This document shows, piece after piece, positions 44,225 to 51,905 of a stretch of DNA of 64,000 nt. Position numbers and translations under genes: made by a program. The first letter of the stretch is position 1, and every line of letters begins with the position of its first letter. Origin of the DNA: Bifidobacterium xylocopae (GTDB taxonomy: Bacteria > Actinomycetota > Actinomycetes > Actinomycetales > Bifidobacteriaceae); the NCBI RefSeq assembly GCF_003315615.1, contig NZ_PDCH01000011.1, forward strand, positions 1-64,000. Direction: 5' to 3'. The notes under the pieces are model-generated. The model searched no databases. It was not told where the DNA came from and was given only the letters and a program-made list of their open reading frames with translations.

Positions 44225-45148
44225 ATGGCAGATTCGCATGTCGGAGGCGCTCCGTACGCGCCAAGCGCACACGAAGCGCACGCCTCGGCCTCGGTTCCCG
44301 ACGGATGCGCGGCAAAGGGCGGGTTCTTGGGCCGGTCCCGGCGCCTGACGCGCAGGTCCTGGGCCCTGCTGATCGTCGTCTTTCTGACTGTTCTGGTCCT
44401 GGTCGCGCCCAGCCCATATGTGCTGGAGACCCCCGGCCCCACCCAGGATGTGCTGGGCTCCTCGGGTTCCAAACCAGTCATCCACGTAACCGGTGGCCGC
44501 TCATACCAGGCCACTGGTGGCGGGAAGCTCTTGCTGACGACCGTGAACGCGTCCGGCATCCCTGGTTCGCCTGCCAGCGGCCTGGAGACCTTGGTCGCCT
44601 GGTTGGATCCACACGCCACTGTGCTGCCCCAGGAAGTCGTATTCCCGCCAGGCCAGAGCAGGCAGGACTACGTGCGGTCGAATAGGAAGGACATGACCGG
44701 CTCCCAGGATGCGGCCGGGAATCAGGCCCTGGCCTTCCTTCGTTCAAGGGGGGCGGATGTGTCGGGAGTCAGGTTGGCCATGCATGTGGAGGACATCGGC
44801 GGGCCTTCGGCCGGGCTCATGTACACTCTGGGTGCCATCGACAAGCTCACCCCCCAGGATGAGACCGGCGGCCAGGTCATCGCCGGCACCGGCACCATGG
44901 ACAAGCACGGCAAGGTTGGTCGGATAGGCGGCATCAACCTGAAGATGCTGGGCGCGCAACGCGATGGCGCCCGATGGTTCCTGGTCCCGGCCGGCAACTG
45001 CGCCGAGGCCGTGGGCCACGTCCCCGACGGACTGCGGGACGTGCGTGTTTCCACCCTCTCCGAAGCCTACGACGCCCTGACCGTCATCGGCCAAGGCCGG
45101 GCAGGCTCCCTGCCCCACTGCTCAGCCGGAGATTCCGCCAGTCGGTGA
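44225..45148 (+). CDS. Membrane-anchored Lon-type Ser-Lys protease, PDZ-less YlbL-like
   Basis: A 307-residue protein with a basic N-terminus, one span (LLIVVFLTVLVLVAPSPYV) and a C-terminal S16 Lon protease domain. The dyad is Ser195 in GGPSAGLMY and Lys240 in INLKMLGAQ. The family conserves IAGTGTMDKHGKVGRIGGI and FLVPAGNCAEA, both present. In YlbL-type proteins a PDZ domain of about 75 residues precedes the protease domain; here only about 25 residues separate SQDAAGNQALAFL from it. The catalytic domain probably faces the outside. The start is ATG 44225, with GGGAG upstream. Stated symbols are avoided. Confidence 0.82.
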   Translation: MADSHVGGAPYAPSAHEAHASASVPDGCAAKGGFLGRSRRLTRRSWALLIVVFLTVLVLVAPSPYVLETPGPTQDVLGSSGSKPVIHVTGGRSYQATGGGKLLLTTVNASGIPGSPASGLETLVAWLDPHATVLPQEVVFPPGQSRQDYVRSNRKDMTGSQDAAGNQALAFLRSRGADVSGVRLAMHVEDIGGPSAGLMYTLGAIDKLTPQDETGGQVIAGTGTMDKHGKVGRIGGINLKMLGAQRDGARWFLVPAGNCAEAVGHVPDGLRDVRVSTLSEAYDALTVIGQGRAGSLPHCSAGDSASR

Positions 45149-45372
45149 GTTCGTTGCTGCCGGTCGGGCCTTGCCGGGGGTGGCCGCGATCGGTAGAAAA
45201 GCGTTGTCATCGGTTCCCTTGCGGGTGGCGACGTCAGCGCCATACGTTGCGTATGAGCGGGCGGCAACATGTCGAGGTGTCTTCCCTGCCAGAGCCTATC
45301 CGGCCCGTCTGCTTGCTCCGTATACCAGGGAAAGCGGATACGCGGGTCGGAACTGCGCCGGGATGGCTCGTC

Positions 45373-46503
45373 TCAGGAGATGAGGCGGGCGATGTTCTCG
45401 GCTACGCGCGTCAGGTTGGGCGCGGTGTGGTCTATGGCCTCCTGGAGGGATACCGCACCCGGACTGATGCCGAAGACCGCGTCGATGCCGACCTCGCGCA
45501 GCTGGTCGATGCCGTCACCGACCGATCCGGCAAGTGCGACGACCTTGCAGGAAGGGGAGGCGGCCTTGACGGCCTGCGCAGTGCCCATGGGCGTCTTGCC
45601 GAACTTGGTCTGGAAGTCGATGCCTCCCTCGCCGGTGAAGCAGTAGTCGGCGCCCATCGACTTCGATGTGAGTCCGGTGGTCTCAACGACGATCTGCACG
45701 CCGGATTTCATCTCGGCGTGGGTGAAAGCCAGGAAACCCGCACCCAGACCGCCGGCAGCGCCGGCACCGGCGGTGTCTTCCACGTCACGGCCCAACTGTT
45801 CGCGGATGACAGCTGCATAATGGGCCAGGCAGGAATCGAGGGTGCGGACCATCGCCTCGTCCGCCCCCTTCTGCGGGCCGAAGACCGCTGAGGCGCCCTG
45901 GGGGCCGGTAAGGGGGTTGGTCACATCCGAGGCCAGGCGAATCCGTGCGGATTCCAGACGGGGATCCAGCCCGGTCGCGTCGATGGTGGCCAATCTGCCC
46001 AAGGCACCGCCGCCATAGGGCAGCTCCTTGCCATCCGCATCCAGGAAACGCACGCCCAGGGCCCGGGCCATTCCGGCTCCGCCGTCGTTGGTGGCCGAAC
46101 CCCCCAGGCCGATGATGACCTCATGGGCGCCGTGGTCCAAGGCGTGTTCCAACAGCTGGCCGGTGCCGTAGGTGGTGGTGACCAAGGGGTTCTTGGTGTT
46201 TTCGTCAACGAATTGGATGCCGGAGGCCGCGGCCATCTCGATCACGGCCGTTTTGCCGTCCCCCAGGATGCCGTATCCGGCCTCCACTTCTTGCCCTAGC
46301 GGCCCGGTCACCGGGACCGTGACCATGCGCCCGCCTGTGGCGTCGACCAGGGAACGGACTGTGCCTTCGCCGCCGTCCGCCATGGGTACCTTGATGCATT
46401 CGGCTTCCGGCAGGGCCTTGTGTATGCCTGTTTCGATGGCGTCGGCCGCCTCCTGGGCGGTCAGGGCGCCTTTGAAGGAATCCGGCGCGATGATGATTTT
46501 CAT
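45373..46503 (-). CDS. garK: Glycerate kinase
   Basis: A 376-residue GarK/GlxK-family kinase making 2-phosphoglycerate from D-glycerate and ATP. Visible motifs are IIIAPDSFKGALTA at the start, VPMADGGEGTV, EVIIGLGGSATNDGGAGMA and FTGEGGIDFQTKFGKTP. It channels glycerate into glycolysis. It lies directly downstream of the GntP permease on the same strand, 37 bases apart, and diverges via the permease from a CdaR-type regulator, a classic set for glycerate or sugar-acid use. The symbol is given by family. Confidence 0.92.
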   Translation of the reverse strand: MKIIIAPDSFKGALTAQEAADAIETGIHKALPEAECIKVPMADGGEGTVRSLVDATGGRMVTVPVTGPLGQEVEAGYGILGDGKTAVIEMAAASGIQFVDENTKNPLVTTTYGTGQLLEHALDHGAHEVIIGLGGSATNDGGAGMARALGVRFLDADGKELPYGGGALGRLATIDATGLDPRLESARIRLASDVTNPLTGPQGASAVFGPQKGADEAMVRTLDSCLAHYAAVIREQLGRDVEDTAGAGAAGGLGAGFLAFTHAEMKSGVQIVVETTGLTSKSMGADYCFTGEGGIDFQTKFGKTPMGTAQAVKAASPSCKVVALAGSVGDGIDQLREVGIDAVFGISPGAVSLQEAIDHTAPNLTRVAENIARLIS

Positions 46504-46540
46504 GATGGGGCCTTTCCTTTGCTTTTTTGGTTCGTCGTCT

Positions 46541-47839
46541 TCAGAAGACCAGGTACATGAGTGTGGCCACCACGGTCATGGTCAGGCCGACCAGGAACTC
46601 GTACGGCACCACTTTCATGCGTTCGCCCAGGGTCATGTTCAGGGATTTGGCGGTCACGTGGAAGTAGTTGCCGTGGGGCAGCTGATCGATCACCGTCGCG
46701 CCGGCCTGCATGGTGACGGCGGCCGCCACGGGCGAGACGCCGAAGGAGAGGATGGAGGCGCCGAAGGAGCTGGAGCCCAGGATCACGGCGGTGGATGTGG
46801 AGGCGGTTGCCGCACCCATCAGTATGCCGGCGATGGGGGCCAGGAAGGAGCCGGGTACGCCCACCGCATTGATCAGGTTCACAATCTGCTTGGGCAGGTC
46901 GGAGGTGGTGATCAGCCCGCCGAGGGCGCCCGCTCCGATCAGGATGAGAACCACGTCGACCATGCGGTTCAGGCCGGCCTTCGTGAAGTCCAGTATGTGC
47001 TTGCCTTGCTTCATGGCCAGCAGACCCAGTATGGAGGCCAGGGGCAGTATGTACATGGCGTCGATCTGGAACTTCTCCAGGATGGCGATGTGCAGGACGG
47101 AACCCACCGGGTTGAGCAGGAGGAGGATGACCGCTGTCACCGGTGCCACCAGTGAACTGGACAGGGAGGGCAGGGCCTTGGCGTCGTCCTGCTTGGCCGG
47201 CTCCTCGCCCAGGTCCGCCATGGTGACGACCCGACCCTTGTGCTGCAGGAGGGTGGCCAGCAGCACAGCCGCGGCCAGGCCGAAGAGGGCTGGAATGAAG
47301 CTGCCGATCATGACAGCCGAAGGCTGAACCTTGAATCCGGACGCCACAGCGATGGTGTTGGGGTTGGGGGAGATGATGTTGCCGGCCTTGCCTCCGCCGG
47401 AGAGGGCCACGAGCAGGGCCAGCTTGGAGATGCCTATGCGCGAACCCACTTCGATGGCGATCGGCGCCACGATCAGGACCGCGACGGGGATGAAGACACC
47501 CACCGCGCAGATGATCATCGTCGCCAGGGCCAAGGAGAGGATGGCGAGTCTTTCGCCAAGCTTGTCGACGATGGCGCGGGCTATGCGGTTGGCCGCGCCG
47601 GATTCCATCATGACGCCGGCCAATACACCGGCGGCCAGCACACGTACCACTGTTCCCATTACGGATTGGGAGCCTGCAACCACGATCTTCACTGTATCGG
47701 GAAGAGAGGCTCCGCCGATCAGGCATCCTACGATGGCGCCCAGCATCAGGGCGTAAGTGGTGTTGAGCTTCTTGAGGATCAGGGCTATGGCCAGGGCCAG
47801 GCCTATCAGGGCGGCCCACCAGGCCAGGGTGATGTTCAT
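46541..47839 (-). CDS. GntP-family permease (glycerate/gluconate type)
   Basis: A 432-residue membrane protein with about 12-14 hydrophobic spans. GntP hallmarks include TYALMLGAIVGCLIGG, ESGAANRIARAIVDKLGE, LSGGGKAGNIISPNPNTIAVA and the terminal VVATLMYLVF. The family imports gluconate, idonate or related acids by proton symport. ATG 47839 has AAGGAG upstream. Pairing with glycerate kinase suggests that glycerate is the substrate, but gluconate cannot be excluded. The leader contains several inverted repeats. Confidence 0.9.
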   Translation of the reverse strand: MNITLAWWAALIGLALAIALILKKLNTTYALMLGAIVGCLIGGASLPDTVKIVVAGSQSVMGTVVRVLAAGVLAGVMMESGAANRIARAIVDKLGERLAILSLALATMIICAVGVFIPVAVLIVAPIAIEVGSRIGISKLALLVALSGGGKAGNIISPNPNTIAVASGFKVQPSAVMIGSFIPALFGLAAAVLLATLLQHKGRVVTMADLGEEPAKQDDAKALPSLSSSLVAPVTAVILLLLNPVGSVLHIAILEKFQIDAMYILPLASILGLLAMKQGKHILDFTKAGLNRMVDVVLILIGAGALGGLITTSDLPKQIVNLINAVGVPGSFLAPIAGILMGAATASTSTAVILGSSSFGASILSFGVSPVAAAVTMQAGATVIDQLPHGNYFHVTAKSLNMTLGERMKVVPYEFLVGLTMTVVATLMYLVF

Positions 47840-48019
47840 GGTGTGCTCCTTCTTGGTGATTTCATGGTTTTCGGGTGTGTTGTCGAAGACATGCCGCCGT
47901 ACGTACAACCTGCTGTCGGTTGGTACGTAGAACCGTGGTCGGCAGCTTTGCCTGCGTCCGTGCCCATATATCCAGTATGGTTCAATGGCACTTCCGCGGC
48001 CATATACTGGGTACCTAAA

Positions 48020-48036
48020 GGTAAATGTGATTTACC
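48020..48036. promoter_or_regulatory. Inverted repeat GGTAAA-N5-TTTACC in the permease/regulator gap
   Basis: GGTAAA (48020-48025) and TTTACC (48031-48036) are perfect 6-bp arms. The repeat lies in the divergent region between the GntP permease and the CdaR-type regulator, next to a second repeat. A role as regulator site is inferred from position. Confidence 0.5.
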
Positions 48037-48043
48037 TCAAAAA

Positions 48044-48059
48044 ATGGTACCTGTACCAT
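48044..48059. promoter_or_regulatory. Inverted repeat ATGGTAC-CT-GTACCAT
   Basis: ATGGTAC (48044-48050), CT, GTACCAT (48053-48059) has perfect 7-bp arms. GGTACCTAAAGG (48010-48021) shares its GGTACC core, and a weaker ACGTACAACC/GGTTGGTACGT pair lies at 47901-47927. A likely operator cluster for the regulator. Confidence 0.55.
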
Positions 48060-48108
48060 CTGTGTTCGAACGGGCGGGGCAGGCCCGCTGCTGAGGGGGA
48101 AGAGACGC

Positions 48109-49260
48109 GTGGACATCGATCCGAAGATCGCGCAGAACATCGTCGCCAATCTCAAGGACGTACTTAGGCATGACATCAACTTCTTCGACACCTCGGGCAC
48201 GATCATCGCCTCAACGGATAGGTGTCGTATCGGCAGTTGGCATGAGGCCGCCAAGCTGGCCGTGCGTCTGGACAAGCCGATCATCGTGGACCAGGACCAT
48301 CAGTATGCGGGTGCCCGGGACGGGATCAATGTGCCGGTCGTCTTCAACGAAGCGGTGGTGGCCGTCATAGGGATCACGGGTGAGGGCTCGGACGTCGAGC
48401 CGCTTGGAAAGGTCATCAAGAAGATGACCGAGATCCTGATCCGGGAGAACCTTGATCAGATCACACGGTTCGACCAGCGCATGCTGACGGACAACCTGGT
48501 GAACCTGCTGACCCTGGAACGCAAGGACATGGGCCTGGCGGGCTCGATGGCAGCGGCCCTGGGCATCGAGCTGGGGCGGGGCCGGGCCATCGTCGGACGC
48601 ACCTGTGGCGGGGCACCCGGCGTAGTGAGCGCTCCCGAAGGGCTGTACGACGGTTTGGCCGAAGTCTGCCAGGCTTACGGTGTCAGCCTGTTCTCGGCCG
48701 GCCCTCGGGAGTTCCGCGTGTTCGTCGGTTCGGGGGAGTCGGCCGGCGATGGCGGGATATTGCCTTCCCTGTTCACCGACTTGCGCTCGCGGCTGGGTGC
48801 CGTTGTCGGAGACGGACTGGTCCTTGGACTGGGTCTGGTCGAAACCAGTGCCGACCGGTATTGGCGCAGCTACCGGCAGGCGGCGAGGGCCGCCGACTGG
48901 TTCGTGTTCACCGGGCAGCGGGGGGTGTGCCCCTACGAACGCATGGATGAGGGGCTGGTGGTCTCCTCCCTGCCCGAGAGGGAGGCCCGACGCTTCGTCG
49001 CTCGTGTGCTGGGTGGGATTGACGAGGAAAGGCTGGATGCGTTCGAGGAGGTGCTGCGGGCTTACCGGCGGCGCAACGGCAGCATCACCCGCGCCGCGAA
49101 GGACCTTTATATACATAAGAACACCATGCAGAACAGGCTGAACACGATAGCCAGGGCCACAGGATACAACCCCAGGAAGCTGAGTGACTATCCGCTGCTG
49201 GATCTGGCCTTCCGCTTGCGGGCGCACCTACGGTTCTGTGAGCATCCCAGCGCTTCCTGA
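48109..49260 (+). CDS. CdaR-type sugar-acid regulator
   Basis: A 383-residue transcriptional regulator. The N-terminal sugar-diacid recognition domain is clear (IDPKIAQNIVANLKDVLRHDINFFDTSGTIIAST, read in segments; DGINVPVVFNEAVVAVIGITG). The C-terminus holds a PucR-type helix-turn-helix (RNGSITRAAKDLYIHKNTMQNRLNTI). CdaR relatives activate glycerate, glucarate or galactarate genes when the acid is present, and the two divergent genes here, permease and glycerate kinase, fit that. GTG 48109 has a GAGGGGGAAGAG element upstream. Confidence 0.88.
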   Translation: MDIDPKIAQNIVANLKDVLRHDINFFDTSGTIIASTDRCRIGSWHEAAKLAVRLDKPIIVDQDHQYAGARDGINVPVVFNEAVVAVIGITGEGSDVEPLGKVIKKMTEILIRENLDQITRFDQRMLTDNLVNLLTLERKDMGLAGSMAAALGIELGRGRAIVGRTCGGAPGVVSAPEGLYDGLAEVCQAYGVSLFSAGPREFRVFVGSGESAGDGGILPSLFTDLRSRLGAVVGDGLVLGLGLVETSADRYWRSYRQAARAADWFVFTGQRGVCPYERMDEGLVVSSLPEREARRFVARVLGGIDEERLDAFEEVLRAYRRRNGSITRAAKDLYIHKNTMQNRLNTIARATGYNPRKLSDYPLLDLAFRLRAHLRFCEHPSAS

Positions 49261-49332
49261 CAGGCTCTCCTGTGTGCCGGTCCGGCGGGAGCCCGCTTGG
49301 ATGTGTCCGGGGCGGGTTGCTATGCTGTTGCT

Positions 49333-49749
49333 GTGGCTGAGACTACAACCAAGAGAGCAGAAGAATTCGACTTCCATCCGGGCTCCATTGTCCAGGAGTG
49401 GATGTGGGACGATGACGTCGATGACGACATTCGCCAGCAGATCGAGGACCTGACCGGCGAGGAGCTGGTGGATGAGGATTATGACGCCCAAGTCGACGGT
49501 GTCATCATCTGGTGGCGGGACGGGGATGAGGAGGACGATCTGGCCGACACCATCGTCGATGCCTCCACCTCCCTGGAAGACGACACCCCTGTCTGGGTCC
49601 TGACCCCGAAGCCCGGTCGGGACGGCGCCCCCGGTCCCAGCACCGTGTCGAACGCGGCGAAGACCGCCGGGATGAACTCGGCGGTGCCGCTGACGGTCAG
49701 CAGGGACTGGAACGCCACCAGGTTGCGCGCTTTCGGCAAAGGCAGGTAA
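49333..49749 (+). CDS. DUF3052 family protein
   Basis: A 138-residue acidic protein typical of Actinobacteria. Recognisable blocks are FHPGSIVQEWMWDDDVDDDIRQQIE in parts, DYDAQVDGVIIWWRDGDEEDDLADT and DTPVWVLTPKPGR. The function is unknown; Streptomyces members are annotated as DUF3052 domain proteins. GTG 49333 gives the family start (AETTTKRAEEFDF). A terminator-like hairpin follows the stop. Confidence 0.85.
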   Translation: MAETTTKRAEEFDFHPGSIVQEWMWDDDVDDDIRQQIEDLTGEELVDEDYDAQVDGVIIWWRDGDEEDDLADTIVDASTSLEDDTPVWVLTPKPGRDGAPGPSTVSNAAKTAGMNSAVPLTVSRDWNATRLRAFGKGR

Positions 49750-49759
49750 CCATGTCGGC

Positions 49760-49786
49760 GGCTGTACAGCATGGGGGGGTACAGCC
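49760..49786 (+). terminator. Hairpin after the DUF3052 gene
   Basis: GGCTGTAC (49760-49767) pairs with GTACAGCC (49779-49786) around an 11-base loop containing a G7 run, 10 bases after the stop. Confidence 0.5.
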
Positions 49787-49873
49787 AGTCGGGTTTCGTC
49801 CCTTCGGGCGAGCAGACACGAAACAATTATTGGGACAAGTCTGTCTCGCCGTTGTAGTACGCGTGTCCCGCTG

Positions 49874-49947
49874 TGGGCGATGAGGGATTCGAACCCCCGA
49901 CATCCACCGTGTAAAGGTGGCGCTCTAACCGGCTGAGCTAATCGCCC
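49874..49947 (-). tRNA. tRNA-Val (anticodon TAC)
   Basis: On the minus strand the cloverleaf begins GGGCGATTAGCTCAGCCGG, has anticodon stem CCACC/GGTGG around loop TTTACAC giving anticodon TAC, a T-arm with GGTTCGAATCC, and closes with ATCGCCC plus discriminator A. No CCA is encoded (the next bases read CAG). Confidence 0.93.
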
Positions 49948-50100
49948 GATGGCGCGCCGCCTGGGACCGCAGCTCCTGCGGGCGCGACTTCCCATAATAG
50001 ACCGATATGCGGATAACGGCCGTTTCGGTCGTAACGCACACGTAAGCTTGGGACTGAGCAAATGGTCCCCGGCAAGAAAGGGCAGGAGGTCGATGTCGCC

Positions 50101-51822
50101 ATGGCACAAGAGCCTGAATCCGATCGGAGCGAAGCGATGATCGCGCGTGCTGGCAAGCACAAGTGGGGATATGACACCGATCAGGTGGATGCCTTCCTGG
50201 CCCACGCCCACAAGCTCTATGAGAGTGACGTGTCCAAGCTCACCCAGCGTGACATCGGGAACGTCTCCTTCGACCTGTGCAAGAACGGATACATCATCCC
50301 CCAGGTGGATGCTGCCCTGTCACGACTGAGCCGGGCCGTGTCCGACCGCCTGACCTCCTGGCAGATCGGCCAATACGGCCAAGCCCGTTGGATTGAATCG
50401 GCCGTCGGCATCCAGCAGGAACTGGCTGTCCATGCCCTACGGGCGGAAGGTGAACGGTTTGCGCCGGGCAGGGAGGGTGACCCCTCCTACGACCGTAAGC
50501 AGGTGGACAGGCTGGTGGACCAAGTGGTGGCCAAGACCGCCAGCCAGTTGGGCCTCGAATCAGTGGATCCGGAGGATGAACGCAATCTGGCCGACATCAC
50601 CGCCGACCGCGTGTCCAATGTCATCTTCACCCAACGCCGGGGCAAGCATGGCTATGACGAGCGCCAGGTGGACTATTACCTGGTACGGGCCGTCGAGCTT
50701 CTGCAGAAACTTGAATCCTACATCCGACTTGGAGCCGGGGCGACCGCCGCTAAGCCGGCTTCCATGCCGGGATCGGGGGAGGGCAAGTCCCCGTCGGACG
50801 GGGGCATCGATCCCGGGGCCGACCTCTTCGCGGATGCCGAGGCGACAGCTGCCATGACACCCCTCAAGGATGCCGGGGCGGCCGATACCGTGATTGGTAT
50901 GCAGCCGGTGGCCGGGGCCGGGTTCGAGGACGATGAAGTGGTTGCCGACGATACGGGAGGTTCTTCGGTTCCGGCCATGGCCCAGGATGACACCGGGCAG
51001 GGGGCGGCCGCAGGCGGGGACGAAGATCGCTTTGACCGGCTCCATGAGGCTGAGCAAGCCATTTTCGAAGGTGCGGATGGGGATGCAGGCGTTGAACCGG
51101 CTGCTGCTCCGCCGGCGCCTGCTTCAGTGCCTGTCTTCCGGCAGCCTCGCCGGTCCGGGGTCATGCAAGGACGTGCCGGCGAATTGCCGGCCAGGGTAAC
51201 CCAGCCGGTTCAGGATCCCGTACAGGCAGATGTTCCGGCTGCCCCTCCGGTTCCTGCGGCAACGGGAACCCGGCGGCCGGGTCGACGGACCCAGCCTGGC
51301 CAGCCCGGCACCGGTCGGGTGCAGACTCCGGCTGCCCCGCCGGCTCCAGACGTGGCGAAGGAATCGAATTCATCACTGGCGGCTTTGGCCAGGTCCGCTG
51401 CCACCAGCCGGTCCGGCGGGGCTTCGCAGCCGGCACCTGCGTCCGCTGGCCAGCAGGTCGCAAGTGGGGTTTCCGCACCTGCGTCGACCCGGACCGCCAC
51501 TGCGAGACGGCAAGATCCCCCGGTCCCGTCGTCGGAAACGGATTCGGTCGAGCGGCCTGCGCCTCTGGAGGAGACCGCCAGTTTCAACCCTCTGACGGAT
51601 TGGGAAGACGAAACGGGAGCTACAGACACCTCCGGTATAGGCGGCAACCCGCCCGAAGCGGTGGCTGCCCCACAGGCTCCGGTTCCTGCCGCCCGTCGGG
51701 CTAGGCATGATGCCAATCCGGAGGAGGAACTCTTCGATGTTCACCTGCCCGAGGTGGATGCGGACATCCCTAGCCTCTCCTTCCCGTCCTTCGATGACAC
51801 GCAGGAGCCTGGCGATAACTGA
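50101..51822 (+). CDS. DivIVA-motif repeat protein with long disordered tail
   Basis: A 573-residue protein. The first 225 residues carry four related motifs: GYDTDQVDAFL (about 23), GYIIPQVDAAL (about 63), SYDRKQVDRLV (about 130) and GYDERQVDYYL (about 184). DivIVA proteins normally have one such N-terminal motif, which binds negatively curved membrane, then a long coiled coil. Here the motif recurs, and no strong heptad region follows; the rest is Pro/Ala-rich, with an acidic end (VHLPEVDADIPSL). A membrane or polar scaffold is inferred. ATG 50101 has AGGAGGT ten bases upstream. The next gene follows by 84 bases. Confidence 0.8.
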   Translation: MAQEPESDRSEAMIARAGKHKWGYDTDQVDAFLAHAHKLYESDVSKLTQRDIGNVSFDLCKNGYIIPQVDAALSRLSRAVSDRLTSWQIGQYGQARWIESAVGIQQELAVHALRAEGERFAPGREGDPSYDRKQVDRLVDQVVAKTASQLGLESVDPEDERNLADITADRVSNVIFTQRRGKHGYDERQVDYYLVRAVELLQKLESYIRLGAGATAAKPASMPGSGEGKSPSDGGIDPGADLFADAEATAAMTPLKDAGAADTVIGMQPVAGAGFEDDEVVADDTGGSSVPAMAQDDTGQGAAAGGDEDRFDRLHEAEQAIFEGADGDAGVEPAAAPPAPASVPVFRQPRRSGVMQGRAGELPARVTQPVQDPVQADVPAAPPVPAATGTRRPGRRTQPGQPGTGRVQTPAAPPAPDVAKESNSSLAALARSAATSRSGGASQPAPASAGQQVASGVSAPASTRTATARRQDPPVPSSETDSVERPAPLEETASFNPLTDWEDETGATDTSGIGGNPPEAVAAPQAPVPAARRARHDANPEEELFDVHLPEVDADIPSLSFPSFDDTQEPGDN

Positions 51823-51905
51823 CGGGGTGCCTTCCTCATCCCTTATGATGTCCCACCTGCCGGCTACACCGCACCCCATTCGGCTCTTCGGGCTGTTCGG
51901 ATAGA

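Noticed and set aside
45171-45383. A 70-codon frame in the gap between the Lon-type protease and glycerate kinase genes
   Set aside because: No ribosome site, no similarity, and it runs into the glycerate kinase stop region. The gap holds only a short CATACG-TTG-CGTATG repeat.
47240-48094. A 284-codon frame antisense to the GntP permease
   Set aside because: Composition of an antisense shadow (Gly, His, Asp repeats) and no ribosome site; the permease is unambiguous.
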